A DNA stretch of 64,000 nucleotides, from the NCBI GenBank assembly GCA_933207985.1, contig OW240912.1, positions 228,974,861 through 229,038,860 on the forward strand, given 5' to 3'. A program made the translations under genes and the position numbers. Numbering within the stretch: position 1 is the first letter of the stretch; each line of letters begins with the position of its first letter. This document shows, in pieces, positions 59,011-64,000 of the stretch. Origin of the DNA: Pelobates cultripes. Taxonomy: Eukaryota; Chordata; Amphibia; Anura; Pelobatidae. The notes beneath the pieces were generated by a model. That model saw nothing but the letters and a program-made list of their open reading frames with translations, was not told where the DNA came from and did no database searches.

Positions 59011-59043
59011 TTTGTGAACCATGTTGCCTATTTTTATTTTTAG

Positions 59044-59221
59044 GTGTACCTGGAGTGAAACCTGATCGATTTGAAGAAGGAATGGCTGTCAAACACTGTG
59101 CACTGTCTCTGGTAGGCGAACCAATCATGTATCCAGAGATCAACCGCTTTCTCAGATTATTACACCACAGACAAATATCTAGTTTCCTAGTTACAAATGC
59201 ACAGTTCCCAGATGAAATACG
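59044..59221 (+). CDS. tyw1: TYW1 exon (radical-SAM core, SAM-binding region)
   Basis: 178 nt, phase 1 in, ending after two bases of an Arg codon; acceptor TTTTTAG and donor GTAAGA. It reads VPGVKPDRFEEGMAVKHC, ALSLVGEPIMYPEINRFL (the GEP motif of radical-SAM SAM binding) and SSFLVTNAQFPDEIR. Human-like order and no lesions. Remaining C-terminal exons lie beyond this window or in the gap region. Confidence 0.96.
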
Positions 59222-60150
59222 GTAAGAGACCCAATGTATTTTTTATTGTGTAGATTAATTTAAAAATGCAAAATTATGTATTTAAATTACATTCCTCTTG
59301 TACATGTGTTGCTAACACATCATGTGGTTATGCATCACCTTGCATTCTGCTAAGAACTGACGTTGACCACATTTATGCTTTGTTTCCGTAGATGTTTTCC
59401 GGAAAATGTGTCAACAGGGAGATCATAGACGTAGTATCTGTATCTACACAGTTCTAATTATGTGCAGTGTTAAAAAAATAAATAAATGCAAATTGACTAT
59501 GAATTGATTTTGTAATTTAGGATACTGACCTACAGATATAGTTATCGACAAAAGCCACAGGTCGCAGCATACATACTTGGTGCGCTTTACTCAAAACATT
59601 ACTTACAAAACCATAGATTTGATTTTCTTTTTTTCTCAGGTGGCAAATTGCATTTATTTATTTATCATGTAGAATTGAATGAGTGATGAAAAATTGGAAT
59701 GTTCCTGAATGTAGCCTTTAAATTTCTTTCACTCAAAAATATTTGAAGATTGGTAATATAGTATGGAAAAAAAACTAAGTTTGTGTTAACAATATCGAGC
59801 TGGAATAAAACAAAGCAAACACAACATCCCAAAAGTTTGTTTACGTTTATGTAATTAAAATGTACCAATCAGAAAAACAGGACTCAAACATACATTAAAG
59901 CTCTGCAAATCTGTTTGTCTGCCAAACTAAATCAAACCTATTGTCACTGTGTTACCACCTAATTCAAAACTACTACAGTCTCGAAACATACCCATATATG
60001 ATAAAATCTGAAAGAGAAATAGCATCAAGATTCATGCATTAGAGTGGATATGTGCAGTGAATGCCCTGAAAGCGATTACTGAACGTTATAATCATATTGA
60101 GGAATACTGCAAACTTATGTAGAGATGGTACCTCATAACCTAAAGCTTAG
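59222..60150. other. Intron, nothing recognised
   Basis: AT-rich sequence without repeat ends or coding homology. Confidence 0.6.
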
Positions 60151-60154
60151 CAAA

Positions 60155-60600
60155 AATATTCTCAAACCCTTTGGCTGCCTGCTGGGGAGGCAGCTCTGGA
60201 ACCGGTACATTCACACACATCTGGTGGGGGTGTCCATCAATGCAGGCCGTTTGGTCCCAAGTTTTCAATGTCCTATACAGATTGTGTACCTTCTCAATCC
60301 CCAAAACAATACAAACAATATGGCTTTTGTCCCTGGAGGATCCTCCCTTTAACATCAGAGCTTTAGCGTCACATATTCTCGCTCATCACTCTCCACTGGT
60401 AGAGCACTGACAAGCCAACTTTCCGGAAGCAGAATATAGAACAAATGTCCAGATACATATCTTTGTCCAGTAATTTAAAGAAACAACCCCCTCCCCCCAA
60501 AAATACCCACAAAATTCTTTACAGTCATGCTTTCAAATATGTAAGCCCTCCAATAGATGACATTTGTCTTTCTAATTGAAAACTAAATGCTGTGTATTGT
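60155..60600 (+). mobile_element. L1/Tx1-like ORF2 C-terminal fragment
   Basis: Reads GTGTFTHIWWGCPSMQAVW, IPKTIQTIWLLSLEDPP and ALASHILAHHSPLVEH, the C-terminal Cys/Trp-rich region (C..C..H.WW.CP) of L1-type ORF2. Then degraded 3' sequence. Truncated upstream. Confidence 0.7.
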
Positions 60601-60736
60601 GAAAAATATTACTGTCCTCTCCTTTTTGCTTTCTGTATCCCTTCTTTAAATTTTTTAATAATGTACCATTATAAAAATTTAAAAAAATTAATAAAGTATA
60701 CAATGTATTTCAGGAAATAAATAGAAACTATTAGCC

Positions 60737-61755
60737 ATATTTCAGACTCTGCACCTATCAATGATCTGCTTGTTCTTGGCTGCAAGTGGTTTGTGGCTAA
60801 TCTTCTTGGACTTGTCGTTCATCTTTGGAGGCTCAGGGTTGGCTTGCATGTGTCTTCCACAAAGATATTTTTAGGTCTTTGAACGGATATATTCAGAAAC
60901 GTGAGACACTCCCAGTTGGAGCTGATCAGCAATGGGTGTCACCGAGGGATTGTTCTCCACTTTAAATACCTGCTTTTGTCCAACAAAATTCAAATCTCCT
61001 TTTTCCGGGGGCAGAACAGTTAATGCATTTCCTTGGGTGTGAAGTTCTTTAAAGGGAAACTATAGTGCCAGGAAAACAAACTTGGACATTCAGCATCATT
61101 TAGGCGATCTAAAGTCGCCTTCCAGCCCGGAAGTCCCAGACAGCCACTAGAGGAGGAGTTAACCCTAGCAGGTAATTGTTGTAGTTTAGTAAAAAATTAC
61201 AATAATTACCTGCTCAGGGTTAAGGGTGATGGGACATTGCACCCAGACCACTTCAATGAGCTGAAGTGGTCTGGGTGCCTACAGTGTCCTTTTAAGTTGT
61301 TTCATTTCACCCATACAACATCATTATTCCGAAGACTGGTGATCTGCAACTTTGTGAGTTTCCCAATATCTGGCAGCAGGGTTTCAAAATTGTTATTTAG
61401 ACAGCATGAAGGGTTAGATAGAAGAACTCTCGTTTAAATTGTTGTACGTCAAATAAAGAACTTCAAATCAAGAGCAGGCAATGTGTTCCTGTTATTGGCC
61501 AAATTAAGGTGTTTTTGCAGGCTGCTAATCTGTGTTGGCAGTTCTTCAATCTGGTTGTTGAAACCGTTGTGAACTTATAGCTTCTTCAAATCAGCAATGT
61601 TTGGCCGGACAGCAATCAGCTTGTTGTGGTTGAGAATCAGTTGAGTGATATGGGACATGGTGAACAACCCTGAGACATTCAGCATATTAGGGATGCCTCT
61701 CCCACACGTGTCCATATCGGTCACATTTTTCTCCCTGCAACTTATTGACACTTCA
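60737..61755 (-). pseudogene. Processed pseudogene of RSU1 (Ras suppressor protein 1)
   Basis: RSU1 is a leucine-rich-repeat protein of the ILK-PINCH-parvin adhesion complex (family knowledge). On the - strand, intronless pieces read NMLNVSGLFTMSHITQLIL, NNQIEELPTQISSLQKHLNL and PDIGKLTKLQI. After a MITE they continue KELHTQGNALTVLPPEKGDL, QKQVFKVENNPSVTPIADQL, QLGVSHVSEYIRSKT and GRHMQANPEPPK. This is the order of the whole RSU1 protein, with stops, frameshifts and deletions. Continuity across what would be many exon junctions indicates a retrocopy. No clear poly(A) remains. Confidence 0.9.
61049..61295 (+). mobile_element. Complete 247-bp TTAA MITE inside RSU1 pseudogene
   Basis: TTAAAGGGAAACTATAGTGC ... 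CTACAGTGTCCTTTTAA. Removing the element and one TTAA restores the RSU1 reading CAACTTAAAGAACTTCAC (QLKELH) on the - strand, which fixes the target duplication as TTAA. Same family as the host of the Penelope-like insertion. Confidence 0.92.
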
Positions 61756-62091
61756 CATTAACCCTTTAAACACCTGAAAGAACTGTAATGGTAAACACAT
61801 GCGTTTTAAACCCTGTCCCCCTCTGCTTCTGGGTGGACCCAGCAGAGACTTTGCATTTATTTTCATGTTTCATTTTATAACTTTTATATCTGTCAATGCC
61901 TCTCACTGTGAAAGCATAAAAGCTTGAGTTTAAGATGACATTGGAACCAAATGTAGGCCAAAGAGAAGTCCTCATGGGTGTTTCTTTTGAAATGTTATTA
62001 GATCTAGCAGATACTGCCATAGGAAAGCATTGGGTGGCTAGTGTGCATGTGGGACAAAACGCTGCACTGCATCAATCAGAANNNNNNNNNN
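61756..62091. other. Intron, unclassified
   Basis: Segment 61990-62060 (CCATAGGAAAGCATTGGGTGGCTAGTG) resembles MITE interior text. Truncated by the gap. Confidence 0.5.
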
Positions 62092-62181
62092 NNNNNNNNN
62101 NNNNNNNNNNNNNNNNNNNNNNNNNNNNNNNNNNNNNNNNNNNNNNNNNNNNNNNNNNNNNNNNNNNNNNNNNNNNNNNNN
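62092..62181. other. Assembly gap (90 Ns)
   Basis: Unknown bases. Sequence to the right duplicates 45030 onwards; sequence to the left does not match the sequence before 45030. Confidence 0.99.
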
Positions 62182-64000
62182 TTTTCATCTACACCAATTT
62201 CTTTCAACTATGGAAATAATATCCTATGTGGAATATTAAACATATATCCAGGTGTACCAATAGCTAGTTGAAAAACTATTTACATAGGTCGTGTACTGCT
62301 ATCTCTAAGGATATGAGAGGCCTAGGGACTAAATAACATAGAAGATTTAAACGGTTATCTGTGTACTACTTTAACAGTTACATTTACTCTGATGGCTTCA
62401 TCCACATAAATATACTTCTAAAACACTGTAATCTACAATAACAAAACCAAGGACTAGAAAATGTCCAATAACCTCAATAAATAAATAAAGCTTTAATTAG
62501 CTACTGGATTCTGCAAGAATTTCAGTTTTCAGTGTTCTGTTTCAAAGTCGACCATTCTGTTGACTACAATGGTGTTTCTCAACCTTTTCCTACCCAATGC
62601 ACACCAAAGCTCTTCCCAGAATTTACCACAAGCTAAAATATATATAAAAGAATAAAAATACTAGTAATGACATGCATACACAGAAAATACTGTATTTTTT
62701 TTTTTTTTTACCTAATATAAGAACTAAATACATTTTACATGTATAATCAATATATACTTATAATTAAACTAATGTGCTAATATAATGCAAAGTATTGCTA
62801 CAGACACACTCACAGGCACACACATTAACCTTCTCACATTCGTGCCTCCCTCCTTTCTGCTTTACCTCTCATGGCAGAGGAGGTGGGGGCTGTTCATATT
62901 CGGCTTGCTGCAGTAACTCTAAGCGCATTATGTGACACCTGCTGCTTCTTATGGTAGAAGTAACACTTTTCTTTATGGCATTTTCAAGTTTAACAAAGTA
63001 AATTTTACAATTTTAGGCCAAAGTAGCCAAATTGGAAGCATACCTGGCTATTATGACCTTAAATTTGAATTTCATCTTGAATATGTTTAATAATTGCTTT
63101 ATTTGAATATCTGGTTTACACTTGAGAATAATTAAGCAACCTTGTACTGTGACTTCTATAGACATTACACAGTAATGCTATTCATGCTGTTTAATTCCAG
63201 TTATCACCTAATTCCTCCCTTCTTCCCTTTAGTAATGATCTGTTTCTTTAAATCTGTCTATTTCCACAACTGAGTGTAAATGCTTATTACATCTTGATAT
63301 TGAGAAGCAGTGCCCCTATAAATAATGGAAGTGCCAGTTTGCTGCCTACAGAGCTGACAGCAGCCACAGGGCATACTTCAAGCAACAAACTATGAGAGCT
63401 GATGAATCGAACACTTGCTGAAACCACACTTTACTAGTTGCTATAAAATAAGCCTCACAACTCAATGACAATACTGTGGGTTCATTAGAAAAACATGACG
63501 GAAATCTTATAAGAATGCCAATAGTTCACCAGGAGAACACATTGATTAGTAGTGGGAGGGATGCCTAAACCAGAAGAATGTCTCATTGTGCTCTGATTCC
63601 ATCTTTCATCTGTATTTCATTGCTCACTTCAGCATAGTTACAGAATAATACAGGATCTCATTCTAAAATAATGGGCTGTTTGTTTGAGGCAGTAATAGCT
63701 TATCATTTGATTTTAATAATCCTGTTATCTGCAATTAGGCAAACAGACTGACGTTTTGAGAGTTTTGCTCATATGCAACGTAGTGTTTTACAGTGATTTT
63801 CCTGCGAAACTAATAACTGATTAATAAAATGCTATATGAAAAGGACGCTCTTGGCACCAGAACCACCACAGCTTAATGTAGTTTTGGTGCAGAGCGAATT
63901 TCCCTGCAGTGTCTCCTCTGCTTTTTTTTGTGTGAAGGCAGTGTTCATATTTGTCCCGAAGAAAATCTTTTGAGACTCAGACAACCACCAAAGGTGCTTC
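62182..64000. repeat. 1.8-kb block, copy 2 (probable assembly duplication)
   Basis: Same sequence and same orientation as 45030-46847, starting exactly at the gap edge and running to the window end. The only difference noticed is one T in a poly(T) run. Annotation of contents is as for copy 1, including the MITE left end from about 63838. Confidence 0.95.

Noticed and set aside
1..64000. tRNA or rRNA genes
   Set aside because: No cloverleaf with A/B boxes or rRNA segment was recognised by reading; a tRNA covariance scan was not possible.

Overview
This window looks like intron-rich amphibian (probably anuran) genomic DNA. The evidence is one vertebrate gene split into short exons with kilobase introns, very dense TTAA-flanked MITEs, and a mixture of Penelope-like, DIRS-like, L1/Tx1-like, CR1/L2-like, Tc1/mariner and hAT elements. 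No species is claimed. There are no bacterial genes, operons or CRISPR arrays.

The only host gene is the middle part of TYW1 on the + strand. TYW1 is the radical-SAM/flavodoxin enzyme that makes 4-demethylwyosine in tRNA-Phe. Nine exons are visible, at 1405-1506, 2738-2932, 7832-8122 (or 8128), 9441-9560, 28196-28322, 37544-37596, 41884-42002, 47772-47881 and 59044-59221. Their phases are mutually compatible and encode about 428 residues. They run from within the flavodoxin domain, through a Cys/Lys- and acid-rich linker, into the radical-SAM core (CX3CX2C in the exon at 41884). The first exon(s) and the C-terminal exons lie outside the window.

Everything else is intronic and mostly mobile DNA. 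1.4-9.6 kb: a decayed CR1/L2-type LINE and MITE remnants. 9.6-28.2 kb (an 18.6-kb intron): an L1-like 3' end, CA-rich and inverted repeats, several MITEs, and a 4.45-kb Penelope-like element (18886-23338) with a near-intact RT/GIY-YIG ORF, inserted into a MITE with a 13-bp target duplication. 28-42 kb: a full-length Tc1 element (30023-31644) with two nonsense codons, L1 ORF1 and L2 pieces, a full MITE, and a decayed DIRS-like element (38.6-41.25 kb). 42-59 kb: a hAT element with an 8-bp target duplication and an internal minisatellite, a 1.4-kb pyrimidine minisatellite, and a nest of at least three transposons (52.9-55.0 kb). 59-62 kb: an L1 ORF2 tail and a processed pseudogene of RSU1 on the - strand, itself split by a MITE at a TTAA.

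From 62182, after a 90-base gap, the sequence repeats 45030-46847 essentially base for base. This looks like an assembly duplication. The most interesting unlisted signal is a recurring hammerhead-ribozyme-like core (CTGA-type box, stem II, GAAA) at five sites, including the 3' end of the Penelope-like element.
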